DNA of 64,000 nt from Anagrus nilaparvatae (taxonomy: Eukaryota; Arthropoda; Insecta; Hymenoptera; Mymaridae). Of this stretch, positions 49,746-60,740 are shown piece after piece. The DNA lies in the NCBI GenBank assembly GCA_022575985.1, contig JAKSXM010000272.1, positions 20,394,501 to 20,458,500 on the forward strand. Direction: 5' to 3'. The number at the start of each line of letters is the position of its first letter. Position 1 is the stretch's first letter. Under the pieces are notes generated by a model, which was not told the DNA's origin, searched no databases, and saw nothing but the letters and a program-made list of their open reading frames with translations. The position numbers were made by a program, and so were the translations under genes.

Positions 49746-49946
49746 CATATTATAAGTACCTGTTATTTGTAAAAAGTTAAAATTTAAATTAAAAACAATT
49801 CAAAAATTTTCATTTTAACTGAATTTAATTAAAAAAATTTTATAATTTTATCTCAAGGAATATAAATTGTATTTATAAAATAATTCTTTTCAGAAAATTT
49901 TTTAATTTTCATTTTTTAATATAAACGGTCTTAGTTCAATTTGTAG

Positions 49947-50131
49947 GTCTATAAAATGGAAAATAAAATCAAAGATAATTCATTCCTGAAAGTTAAATTT
50001 AGTCATCTTTCTTCCATAATAACGAAAAAATCTGTTTCAGTGGTAGGGATAGATTTTTTAGTTTTAGTTAAAAATGTGTTCAAGGAAGGCGAAAGTCTTG
50101 GACGCATGCTATTGTGCAATAATTTATTTCG
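49947..50131 (+). CDS. Possible isolated exon, unknown protein
   Basis: An acceptor-like ATTTGTAG ends at 49946 and a donor CG/GTACGT follows 50131. Between them an ATG at 49956 opens 58 codons (MENKIKDNSFLKVKFSHLSS and on), phase 2 at the donor. The composition is protein-like. Joining directly to the exon-like segment at 52482 gives a stop, so other exons would be needed. Gene fragment or chance. Confidence 0.3.
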
Positions 50132-50509
50132 GTACGTATATAAAAAAAACCTTTTTTAACAAAAATTAAAATCCTTAGTTTATAGTTTTGATAATTTAAT
50201 TGAAAAAAAATTAAAACTTTTTTATGAAGCTGGTTTGGAAATTTATTATCATTGTATATAGGCTAAAATAATGAATTATTTCAGACAAACGCTTCTAGTC
50301 ATTGTTTTTTTCTTCTTTTATTGAACGAATAATAAAATCCGCAGTTATAGCCAATGCAAAAATTTCGCTTGTAGTCAAGGCGCCAACAATGTTAAATGCA
50401 TCTAAAAATTTTAAATGGAGTAATATAAATCCAACCCTATGGATCATATGTATTTTTATTCGCTTAAAACGATTTTGAAGGTTTCATTCCATTTCTCTGA
50501 TTACTCCAT

Positions 50510-50746
50510 TCAAATCGCGGAGTGAGGGTGTTTTTTCACTGGCCAATATGAGATTTGCTCTACTTGGGTCGCTGATCACGAAAATCGGGGTCTTTTCCGG
50601 GTGATATTTTCGGAACACCGTTAAATTTGCAAAAACTACCCCCAAAAAGGTTTTTTTTATATATTAGAAGCTGAGTTTCTAGATTTAACCAAGAACTGGT
50701 ATAAGAGGGTTTTTTGGGTCGCTGATCAAGAATTTGAGGTAATTTT
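50510..50746. repeat. Left piece of a 'GGGTCGCTGA' element, interrupted
   Basis: CACTGGCCAATATGAGATTT, then GGGTCGCTGATCACGAAAAT and AAACTACCCCCAAAAAGG match the element family of 35277-36368. It stops at the insertion of the TTACACTAT element at 50747; the continuation appears at 55676. Confidence 0.75.
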
Positions 50747-51344
50747 TTACACTATGAAAAATATAGAGTATTGCCAAGCTATGCGAAGTTGGCGCAACCT
50801 AAGCGCGAAGGTAAATACGGCAAAGCGAATATTTACTTGAATTAACTTAAACAGTGACTTGACGGGAGATCACGTGATTCAATTGAAAGCAAGCTTATAT
50901 TGTTTACCATAAGGTTTAATCCAAGAGAGGAAGTAAATTTTTTTGTAAAATGAAGCAGTAATTATACGCAAGTCAGATCAACTTGAAACCTTTTGCAATT
51001 TGTCAAGAAAGGTGTCAAGTTCAGAAGTAAACAACTTTGGTTGGTTGCAATTAGTCCGAAATGTTGCAAAAATTGGCCAAACTGTTTTTTTTGGCCAAAA
51101 ATAAATAAATATTTAATATCTCGGGAAATATTAAATGAATTTTGTCGAAAATAGGTACTAGGGGGTTTTTTGGGTCGCTGATTACGATTTTAATGTCAGA
51201 AATTTCTCAATCACCCTGTAAACAGTAAAAACTACCCTTTTTTAGGGGTTGTTTTTAAAAATTTTGGGATTTTTGCTAAAATTATCAAATGAATGGCATT
51301 TTTTTAGAAAAATTAATTGAAGATATTTATTTATTTTATTATGG

Positions 51345-52480
51345 ACTGAAATTGAGATATAAAGTTTAATAATAGGGGGGTTAAAACTACCCCCAGAGTA
51401 AGAAAAAGTACAAAAAATATGACCTCCTTTTTTTTTGTATTTGGATCAATTTTTTGAAAATATTTTATCGTATATTTACTATTATGAAATTAATTACGCC
51501 CCTCCCCCGGGGGGGGTGGTTGAAACTACCCCTAAATTTATAAAAAAAAAAAAAATTAAATTTATTTGTTATTAAATTTTTTTTGCCTCTTTTCGTTTTA
51601 CAGCAGAAAAAGTAACAAGATTTGCAACCCTGGGTGTAAAAAGTACCCTACAATGTACAAAAAATTTGCCCGATATTGAGATATAAGGTTTAATAATAGG
51701 GGGGGTTAAAAACTACTCCCAGAATTAGAAAAAATACAAAAAACATGACCTTATTATTTTTTTTGTATTTGGATCAATTTTTTGAAAATATTTTATCGTA
51801 TATTTACTATTATGAAATTAATTACACCCCTCCCCCGGGGGGGTGGTTAAAACTACCCCTAAATTTATAAAAAAAAAAAAAATTAAATTTATTTGTTATT
51901 AAATTTTTTTTGCCTCTTTTCGTTTTACAGCAGAAAAAGTAACAAGTTTTGCAACCCTGGGTGTAAAAAGTACCCTACAATGTACAAAAAATTGGCCCGA
52001 TATTGAGATATAAGGTTTAATAATAGGGGGGTTAAAAACTACTCCCAGAATTAGAAAAAATACAAAAAACATGACCTTATTATTTTTTTTGTATTTGGAT
52101 CAATTTTTTGAAAATATTTTATCGTATATTTACTATTATGAAATTAATTACACCCCTCCCCCGGGGGGGTGGTTAAAACTACCCCTAAATTTATAAAAAA
52201 AAAAAAAATATTAAATTTATTTGTTATTAAATTTTTTTTGCCTCTTTTCGTTTTACAGCAGAAAAAGTAACAAGTTTTGCAACCCTGGGTGTAAAAAGTA
52301 CCCTACAATGTACAAAAAATTGGCCCGATATTGAGATATAAGGTTTAATAATAGGGGGGTTAAAAACTACTCCCAGAATTAGAAAAAATACAAAAAACAT
52401 GACCTCATTATTTTTTTGTGTATTTGGATCAATTTTTCGAAAATATTTTGTCTTATTTTTACTATTAAGAAATTAATTCA
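51345..52480. repeat. 324-328-bp tandem repeat, about 3.4 copies
   Basis: The motif TTGAGATATAAGGTTTAATA recurs at about 51353, 51677, 52004 and 52332. Each unit contains a CCCCTCCCCCGGGGGGGTGG island, a run of A and GCAACCCTGGGTG. Copies 2 and 3 are nearly identical; the first differs more. Confidence 0.95.
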
Positions 52481-52481
52481 G

Positions 52482-52619
52482 CCCCTAAGCCAAGATAATA
52501 TTCCTAACATTACTCCCCAGGGACCAATTCTCAGCGAAAGTGAAGACGAAATGTATAATGGTAACGATGATTTCTTTACAGAAAATGATACAATGTTAGA
52601 TATAAACGCAGATGTATAA
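52482..52619 (+). CDS. Possible last exon encoding an acidic tail
   Basis: After an acceptor-like AATTAATTCAG (ending 52481), 45 codons run to TAA at 52617 (PLSQDNIPNITPQGPILSES, then EDEMYNGNDDFFTEND). An AATAAA lies about 30 bp downstream. Composition is clearly unlike the surrounding repeats. It could be the 3' exon of the gene of the 3.67-kb element, or captured host sequence. No upstream partner exon found. Confidence 0.35.
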   Translation, partial: PLSQDNIPNITPQGPILSESEDEMYNGNDDFFTENDTMLDINADV

Positions 52620-54639
52620 AATGAATGTAAAAAAGAGCTACTTAATAAAAAACTTAACTGTGTTATTATTCCAAATCTAATTTTTCGTAAATTCCCTCTG
52701 CATGTAAGCTTCGATTTTTTCCCAAAAACGTACGTCTTTCTCGCTATAAATTAACATTTTTTCATCAAATTTTTAAATAAATTTTGACCGCCCTTCTTAA
52801 TTTTAAGTTCTGAAGTACCTCCTCCCTATTAACATGTTCCATGTTTACTTTTTAATGTCCTTTTTTAGCAATTTTTTTGTAATTTGATTCAAATCACACT
52901 CCCCCCCCCTCAAAATTTTCGAGATCCGCCACTGAATGCACAGTGGTTTTTTTAAAGCCCGACTCAAAATACCCATTAAAAAAGCGCTCATAGCAAAGAA
53001 AATTGTCTTAAGGCACGCAAAAAAATAGTTTTTAGCTCTTAAATTCTTTATTATTCTTTACCCCTTCATTGAAATTATTCTAAGTTTGGAATGAAAAATT
53101 ATTTAAAGTTCCTAAATCAAAATTATTCAAAGTCCGTAAATGAAAATAATTTTTACTTCTAAATTTGAACTCAAATTTCACCCCCACAGTTCAACCCCCC
53201 CCCCCCCCCCCAATAACGTGCCTAAAAAACCCCCTGCCTATAAACATTTGACGTGTAAAAATTTTCCGTTTAATTAAATATTTATACGAAAAAAACACAA
53301 ACCTTTGACTTTCGTACCTTATTTATTACTTACTTCAGGTTTAACGGCTAATTTACAGCTGAAAAAAGTCTGAATTTGAAATTTTATAGCAGCATTTTAT
53401 TCAGTTATCATGTAAACATAAGGTACTGTACGAAAATTTTTCATAAAACTTAGAAATCGAGTGACCTAATGGATTAAGTATAAAAATTGTTTGGAATTGC
53501 TTAAAAAAAAAATGAATTTTGGCCATAACTTTTTTTTGGCTAATGATAACGAGATGTACAATGAACCATTTCAAAGCTAAGGTTAACGCCGAAATTAGAT
53601 GTCATATGCAAAATTTTAATTGGATTGGCCATTTTTCTTTAATTTCGCCGGACAAAAAAGAGCATTTACCGTTGTAAACATAAAATAGGCAATTTTAAAC
53701 GGCCAAATCTGCTTGCAGACGAAAAATTTTAACAAAAACTTGAAGTACAAACAACTTGAAATAAATGCTAAAAAACTTGGCTGTTTAAGATAAATAATGT
53801 TCAAGCTGCTGGCCAAAAACTGAAAATGTTTTAAAAAATACACGATTTTACCCAACTTTGTCAGGCCAAAACATAAACAATAATTACCCGATAGGGTCAA
53901 AAATTGCTGGACATATTTAGGAACATGTGTTCTGACTTTTCACCGAAGGATTTTTTTTTCGAAGCAACTCAGCCCAGATGGCGCTAAAAAATTGGCATGA
54001 AAAATTTTGGAAAAAAATTTTTTTTGCCCATAACTTTTTTTCTGGTTATTTTAAACGGTTCTAGGTGGTCTCAAAATTTTCCCAATTTTATCATCTTGAA
54101 AAATGATAAGAATAATTTTTTTTGTAAAAGTAATATTTTTCCAGATATTTACGCCAGAACGATCCGGTTTCTTGATTTTTCGTTAAACAACCATTTTTGA
54201 CTTGTCATATCTCCTTTAATATTTTTCGTACACAAAAAAAATAAAAACCGCTGTCTTTGTCAACGAAAATACTTAAAATTAGTAATATATAATTTTTTTT
54301 GTAATTCTACCAGATTCCAAATAAAATTAAAAAAACTAAAAAAAAAAAAAATTTTTTTTGGCAAAAATCCCACTTTTCATTGCGCTGTAACTCGGAAGGG
54401 GTGCATTTTTATGAAAAATTGCAATCAATGTTTTTATCTTAAAAAATGGTAATTTATCGATTGGTTAGGTTATTTTTTTTTAAACCCCCCCCCCCCCAAT
54501 GAGTTTCGACCCCCCCGCCCCCCACCCTTTTGGCAACCAACGGAAGTTGTTTACTTTTGAACTAGACACCTTTCTTAACAAATTGCAAAAGGTTTCAAGT
54601 TGATCTGACTTGCGTATAATTACTGCTACCAGATTTTAC

Positions 54640-55430
54640 CCCCTTTCCTTGACCAGTTTATTATTGACCCAAAAAGATTTTAGTTATCTCTTGGAAAACT
54701 TTCGGGATGAAAATGAATCGTCCGAGAAAAAATTTTTCATTTTTCGCCTAAAACTATTTTCCTATTTTCCAGAATGGCAGACCAAAAAGCAGCAAGAAAG
54801 GAACTTTCTACGTAACCTGAGGGTTTTTGCGTTTGAGAAAAACGATTTTTTTAATAAGAATTTTTCATTTTTTACCTGAAAGTATTTTCCGATTTTCCAA
54901 GATGGCGCACCATAATCATCAAGAAAGGAAAATACACAAAATTTTGATTATTTTTTATTAGATATGTTTTTGTTTTATTTTGGAAAATTGGAAAATACTT
55001 TTGGGTGAAAAATGAAAAATTTTCATTAAAAAAATCATTTTTATTAATCGCGAAAACCCCCAGGTAATGTAGAAAGTTCCATTCTTTATGTATGTTGGTC
55101 CGCCGTCTTGGAAAATCGGAAAATACTTTCGGTTGAAAAATAAAAAATTTTAATTAAAAAAATCGTTTTTCACAACCGCGAAAACCCCCAAGTTACGTAG
55201 AAAGTTCTTTTCTTGCTATTTTTTGGTCCGCCATCTTGGAAAATCGGAAAATACTTTCGGGTGAAAAATGAAAAATTTTCATTAAAAAAATCGTTTTTCC
55301 CAACCACTAAACCCCCGAGGTTATGTAGAAAGTTTCATTCTTTATGTTTTTTGGTCCGCCATCTTGGAAATTCGGAAAATACTTTGGGGTGAAAAATAAA
55401 AAATTTTGGAAAATAAAAAACTCTATGCTC
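54640..55430. repeat. Palindrome with 128-bp tandem units in both arms
   Basis: TTGGTCCGCC recurs at 55097, 55225 and 55353, 128 bp apart; inverted versions occur at about 54777 and 54905, also 128 bp apart. Each unit has AAATCGGAAAATACTTTCGG, an A/T run and a GTAGAAAGTT block. The turning point lies near 54970. Confidence 0.85.
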
Positions 55431-55675
55431 ATTAAAACATGATAGTTTTGTAAATGAGAAAACTTTTTTATCGACTTCCGTCAGCCCAACCGTATTTTGA
55501 GTTGACGCCAGTGTAAATAACAGCCCGTGCAAAAAATGCAGATCAGCTGACTCAAGGTTTGGATGCATTGATTCAACCCCGTTAACTCGAATCAAGGGAT
55601 TATTCATTTTCAGGGACTTAAGGGGTACGAAGTTAATATTGATTTATTAAAATTTTATTATTTTTTATAGTGTAA

Positions 55676-55850
55676 TAAATAATTAATATTTCACCCTTAA
55701 ATTATCAAAAACAACTCCTAAAAGGGGCGCATTAATAGCAAATACTCCTTTTACGATTTGTTAATTTGCGATTTGCTAATTCAAGGATGAAATATTAATT
55801 ATTCTCAAAAAATTCACCCGAATTCTTGATAAGCGACCCAAAAAACCCGT
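55676..55850. repeat. Right piece of the interrupted 'GGGTCGCTGA' element
   Basis: TAAATAATTAATATTTCACC followed by AACAACTCCTAAAAGGGG and AAGCGACCCAAAAAACCC continues the unit broken at 50746. Confidence 0.7.
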
Positions 55851-56637
55851 AAGATTTTGCCACTTTTATGTCAAAAACGGTATTTTTCGTATCTGAGCTA
55901 CCCCAAATTTTCAAAATAACTTGGTAAATAGAATTTTAAAAATTAGATGAAAAAATCTAATTTCCAGGGAAAAACCACTCCAGAAGAAAAAAAAACTTTT
56001 CTTTTTATGATAAAATTTAGCCAAGTTATCGTCAATTTAAGATTTTACTCAAATTTGTCTTATAAATACATTGAAAAAAGTTTGTTTTTAAACTTAAAAT
56101 ATGCATTATTTTCTTGATTATTATGGTAAAATACTAATTTTTTTTTTAATCGTTTATATTTTCCCTGAGTATTCACTTCTTCAAGAAAAAAATCATTTTT
56201 TTTAACCACTTTTCAACTTTTAGGTCAAAAACCAATGAAAATCTGTGTTAAATAAATTTTGCTACTTACAGTTTTCAAAGGTTTCTGAACTAAAAATTAA
56301 AACTTTGTCAATAAAAATGATTTCTTTCTTAAAGAAATGAATACTCCGTGAAAAATTAATTGATATTAAAAAAAATATTATTATTTTGCGATGAAAATCA
56401 AACTAGTAATCCATATTTAAAGTTCTGCAACCAACTTTTTTTAATATCTTTATAAGACAAATTTGATTAAAATCTTAAAAGAATAGTTTTTTTTTCTTCA
56501 GGAATGATTTTTCCCTGAAAATTAGATTTTTTCATCTAATTTTTAAAATTTTAGTTATACCAAAAAAGTTATTTTGAAAATTTAGGGTAGCTCAGATACA
56601 AAAAACACGATTTTTGACATAAAAGTGTCGAAATCTT
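55851..56637. mobile_element. Long palindrome, family P1, older diverged copy
   Basis: AAGATTTTGCCACTTTTATG at 55851 faces CATAAAAGTG...AAATCTT ending at 56637. Arms match those of 24777-25909 (TATCTGAGCTACCCC, AAAACCACTCCAGAAG) but with many substitutions and small gaps. The right flank continues as in the first copy's right arm. Confidence 0.85.
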
Positions 56638-57808
56638 TTTGGCATCCATCGCTGATTTCGTGTTCACATTTTTTTTGCATTCTGTAGGGTTCAAACTGCC
56701 AGAAAATCATGGTGGTTGTCGCGACAATTTTTTTTTTATTTTTATTTTTGGTGCTCATAAAACGTATTTTCTCGTAGAAATGCACATATCAGTTTTATAA
56801 TTTACTTTAACTTACTTACTTAAAGTATAAATTTTGGTCTTAAGCATCCAAAAACAAACGTTTTTAGGCCCAGTTGGTGAACAAAACGTACCACTTTCAT
56901 AAAAAATCTTATCATTTGAAAATTAATTATTATTTTTTACTCAAAATTTATATCCGGATTTTTTAAGGTTCTTAAATTTAAAAATCAATATATAAAAATG
57001 TTTAAGGATTTCGCCAAGGAGCTAAGAAACCTAATAAAATAGTAGTTGAAAATTGTAAAAATTTAATTTTGGTGAAAATAAATCCTTATAATAAAATTTA
57101 AAAAAAATTATTTTCTGATTTCTAACATATACCACTTCAAATTAAAGTATTTGTTTCATGTGTAAAAAAAAAAATATGTTAAAAAATAAATAAAAACTCG
57201 ATCAATACGTATAGTCATAATTTATATAATAATATCAATTGATTTTTTTTTTTTTTTTTAATAATAAATAAATTATAACGATGCTTCATACATAAATAAA
57301 GTAAAATATTGTCAATAGTGTAGAGCAGTAAAAATTCAAATTTCAAGTTCACATTTTTTTTCTACATCAATAGAACGTACAGATAGCAGAATATATAAGC
57401 AACCCTCTTTATAACTTGCAAAAATAAAGGGGATGCTAAAATTTAAAAGCGCAAACTCAATAATAAGCAATAACACTGCAGTAAAATAAAAATACAGTTT
57501 TCATTTTATTTATTGTTAAATATTTGAATTATAAATATATTAGTTTAATTTATAAAATAATAGAATTGAAAAAAATAAATATAATTTTTTTTCATTCGTT
57601 TTAGTTAAAATTTCCATTTTATTGGTTAAATAACCTCAAGAAAATTTAAAAATCATTAAATAAAAATTCAAGATTAGTATGGTTATGTAACAATAATGAA
57701 AATAGTGATAATAATAAAAGAAAATTATGGTGTTTTAAGCATGAAACCTTAATAAAGTGTATAAATCAACCGGCTTATTACAATAGAATTAAATTTAACA
57801 AATTAAAA
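56638..57808. other. Upstream region of TMEM53 copy 2
   Basis: No gene is visible to about 57600. From 57650 to 57808 the frame of the following exon is open and resembles the N-terminal extension of copy 1 ([24 protein letters not shown]). Upstream of it an in-frame TAA occurs at 57647, shortly after an acceptor-like CGTTTTAG at 57604. Confidence 0.55.
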
Positions 57809-60730
57809 ATGATTAAAAATAATAATAATAGTAATGTATTTGATTTTCGTTTAACTTATCCATCATTAGTAGTTGATAATGATGAGATAAATAATAAAAA
57901 TAATGATTATAATATTTTAATTGATGATAAAAAACCAATAATTATATTACTTGGTTGGGCTGGTTGTCAAGATAGATATTTAGCTAAATATAGTGCTATT
58001 TATGAAGAAAGAAGGTTAGTATTTAATTGTTATAAATTAATTAGCAGATTATATTATTTATGAAATAAATTTTTTTTTTTTACTATTTTTTATTGACAGT
58101 AAAAAAAGTTATAATATTTGACATTTTTGACCTTAGAATATACAAAACTGCATAATGTACATAATTATATAATATTCTACATATGGAATATTTAGTATCA
58201 AAGAATCAATACGAATTTTCAATCAAATTAATGAATAAAGAGGCTCTGAGCTTCTTATTTCCTTTCTTAAAATTCAAAGAACCCAAATAGATTTGAAAAA
58301 AACTTTATGTTTGTGTATATATAAAAATACAACCTAAATGGCATGTTTCTTTACTTCAGTCAAATCTTGAAAAAAGATGGGGGGCTAGTTGTTGGCCATC
58401 ACAAGATTAGGTCTGAAATAGGTTTTTTGAGTTGCTGTATTTTTTATGAGAAATTGAAGTTACACACTAAAGATTAGGTGTTATAATGTTCAAATTATAT
58501 TTTCAGAAACTACCCCTAAAATGATACTCTAAACTCAAATTCCCATTTTAGGGGAAGTTTTTGCACATTTAATGGTAATGCGCCAATTCCTCGTACACAG
58601 AATTCGTGAACAGTGACCCAAAAAACTTATATAGTCCAAAACCAGACACTCAAATAGTGAAAGATGTGTATTTGCCTTAGATCTAATTTGCTTCTCCCCT
58701 CCTTAATTTCAAATCAACGTTTAAAAAAACTTCTAATTGGATTGTGTTAAATTTACAAAAAAGAAAGAAACATGTTTTATTTAAAAATACTGATAGGGTA
58801 GGCCTGGACCACTATTTCGTAGTGACTTTTTTTTTTACTAAATGGTCTATAAAATTTTCCAACGAGTATTTATATTTTTATTAATATTATAATATTATTA
58901 ATGTTTTTTTAATATCTGAATATTGGATCTGTTCTTGAAAATGTTCTAATCAAAAGGAATTTTGAAGTTACGTGTTACGGTTTTTTAAAGATTTTTAACG
59001 GTCAATTATGTTTTTTCGGTACCTGAATACGAATATGAGAATGCTTGTTTTGCTCAACCAAGCCATTTTAGATTATTTTATAGTTTTATAGTTTTTTTTT
59101 GTTTGTTTTTTTAATAACGACTATTATTATAAGTACCCGGATACTCGCTAAATTGGTATTATATTTTTTTTTCTAAATGCTAAAGATGAAATACTTACCT
59201 AAGCGATGACAACAAGATCCTAGATCTTAAAAATTTTTATTTAATAAATATATTTAGTGAATAAAAACTGACAGTTAGTAAGTAGCCGCGAACCACATAT
59301 ACCCCAAGGTATATATGCCATAATATTATAAGCTTTTTAGATCTTTCCCTTGGTCCCTGCCTTTAATGGACAACTACAGCATTTTAAATAAAAGCAAATA
59401 TCATATTCGTGTTCAGGGACCAGAAAAAATGAGTAACCGATAAAAGTCTTCAAAAACCCGCAAAAAAAACCTTGAGATTATTATTGTAGTTAACTGGACT
59501 TTTTTGTGAAATCGGATTTAGTATTCTTATTCAGCAGCCCCAAAAATTTGAGCATAAAAAAATGACTATGTAATAGAAGTCTATAGGTTATGAGTGTATT
59601 AATATTAAATTTTTTTTTTTAATATCTGAGATTCTTAACTGCACGTCAGAACTTGAAAATATAAGTAAATCAAATAAGCTTCCTGTAGGAATCAGGCTAA
59701 AATATTGACTTCTAAAACCACAATAGCTTTCAAAAGTTTATTTCTGAGTCTCCTATAAATTGGGAAAAATAAAAAACTTATAAGATTTTTTTACTAATTT
59801 ATATACTAACTGAATAATTTAGACTGATTTAAAATCAATTTACCCCTCTTAAGCGGTCAGTTTTACCTTTTTAAAGCTAACTTTATGTTATAAATAATTA
59901 ACGAGAAGCATCAGTTTGCCCCCCCCCCCTTCCAGAAAAAAAATTTTAAGGACCTTTTTTAGCAAATTTTTTGAAATTTGATTCCAAATGAGCCCCCCAA
60001 AAAATTTTTTAGATCCGCCACTGAAACTTGATCTTTTTTGATGATTTTTCTCCGGGAATTCGAAGAAATCATTTATTTTAGATTACAAATGTGTTTCATG
60101 TTAATAAAAAAATTTTCGCTTTTTTTACTGTCAATTAAAAATTTTCGCTTTTTTTATTGTCAATTAAAAATTTAATTTTATCAACAAATAAAAAAAAGAA
60201 TCTAATTTCGTTAAACTATTATCTTTTTCTGGTCTGCGGCCAGAAAGCATGTATTTCGCGGCCGCTGCGCATCTGGAAAAGACGTGTTTTCTCGTCACTG
60301 ATGCAGAAAAATCGTATACGACCCTGGGCCATAAAAAAAAAATGCCCCAAATCGCAGTTTACCATCCTCGGCTTCACCTCGGAAGGTAATTTACGTACGC
60401 TTTGGGACATTCTTTATTTTTCTGGCCATGGGTCGTTATATACTATTGCTAAATATTATTTTATCTAAATTTTTTATTTTACAAATTTACACTGTATTTA
60501 ATAAAATTATTTTTGATTGCAGTTGCATAACATTAAGGTATAATGCACCAGTAGAATGTTTATTTTGGAAAACAGATAAATTACCAATAGTTGGAAAAAA
60601 AATAATAGATTTACTGACAGAAAAAAATTTAAATACACATCCAATATTTTTTCATGTATTTAGTAATGGAGGTGCTATTGTATATCAGTATATTAGTAAT
60701 GCAATGAAAGAATTAAATAACCCTTTAAAG
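57809..60730 (+). CDS. TMEM53: TMEM53-like protein, copy 2 (partial)
   Basis: Two exons are visible: 57809-58014 and 60523-60730, joined in phase 2. The first ends with [20 protein letters not shown] then IYEERR; the second has [15 protein letters not shown], then [20 protein letters not shown]. The second exon has exactly the same length (208 bp) and phases as exon 3 of copy 1, so the copies are paralogues from a duplication that included introns. The donor after 60730 (GTAAGC) is intact. The next expected exons, starting VKGVIFDSG in copy 1, are not found up to 64000; instead a 1.07-kb palindrome begins ten bases into the intron. An in-frame TAA at 57647 removes the N-terminal extension unless translation starts at 57809. 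Partial gene continuing beyond the window, or a recent pseudogene. Confidence 0.72.
58380..58660. repeat. Diverged palindromic 'GGGTCGCTGA' copy in intron of TMEM53 copy 2
   Basis: GTTGGCCATCACAAG, AGGTTTTTTGAGTTGCTG and AAACTACCCCTAAAATG on the left are followed by CCCATTTTAGGGGAAGTTT and CAGTGACCCAAAAAAC on the right in inverted order. Confidence 0.65.
60215..60440. mobile_element. Hairpin element related to the 'AATAGCTATT' core
   Basis: ATCGCAGTTTACCATCCTCG, GCTTCACCTCGG and GGACATTCTT match the core of the elements at 21410 and 49440. Here it is flanked by a different outer inverted pair, CGACCCTGGGCCATAAA and TCTGGCCATGGGTCG. It lies in the intron of TMEM53 copy 2, close to its second exon. 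ORFs on both strands are by-products of the hairpin. Confidence 0.7.
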
Positions 60731-60740
60731 GTAAGCATAC

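Larger units (their letters stand above)
50954..54626. mobile_element. 3.67-kb element with about 94-bp terminal inverted repeats
   Basis: GCAGTAATTATACGCAAGTC at 50954 onward is matched by the reverse complement of 54533-54626, including CAACTTGAAACCTTTTGC and AGTAAACAACTT. It lies inside the TTACACTAT element. It contains the 0.33-kb tandem array, an acidic exon-like ORF at 52482-52619, and C-rich tracts. Superfamily unknown. Confidence 0.75.
50747..55675. mobile_element. 4.9-kb 'TTACACTAT' element (outer shell of a nest)
   Basis: TTACACTATGAAAAATA at 50747 and TATTTTTTATAGTGTAA ending at 55675 are inverted. Inside the left end are AAGTTGGCG and GTGATTCAA blocks that match the copy at 21774. 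The flanks on both sides join to a continuous 'GGGTCGCTGA' element, which supports insertion. Most of the interior is other elements. Confidence 0.7.

Noticed and set aside
51345..52480. CRISPR-like or centromeric satellite array
   Set aside because: Units are contiguous without spacers, too few for a satellite, and lie within a transposon; eukaryotic context excludes CRISPR.
60157..60468. Overlapping ORFs on both strands (103 and 63 codons)
   Set aside because: They read through a hairpin element, which opens frames on both strands.
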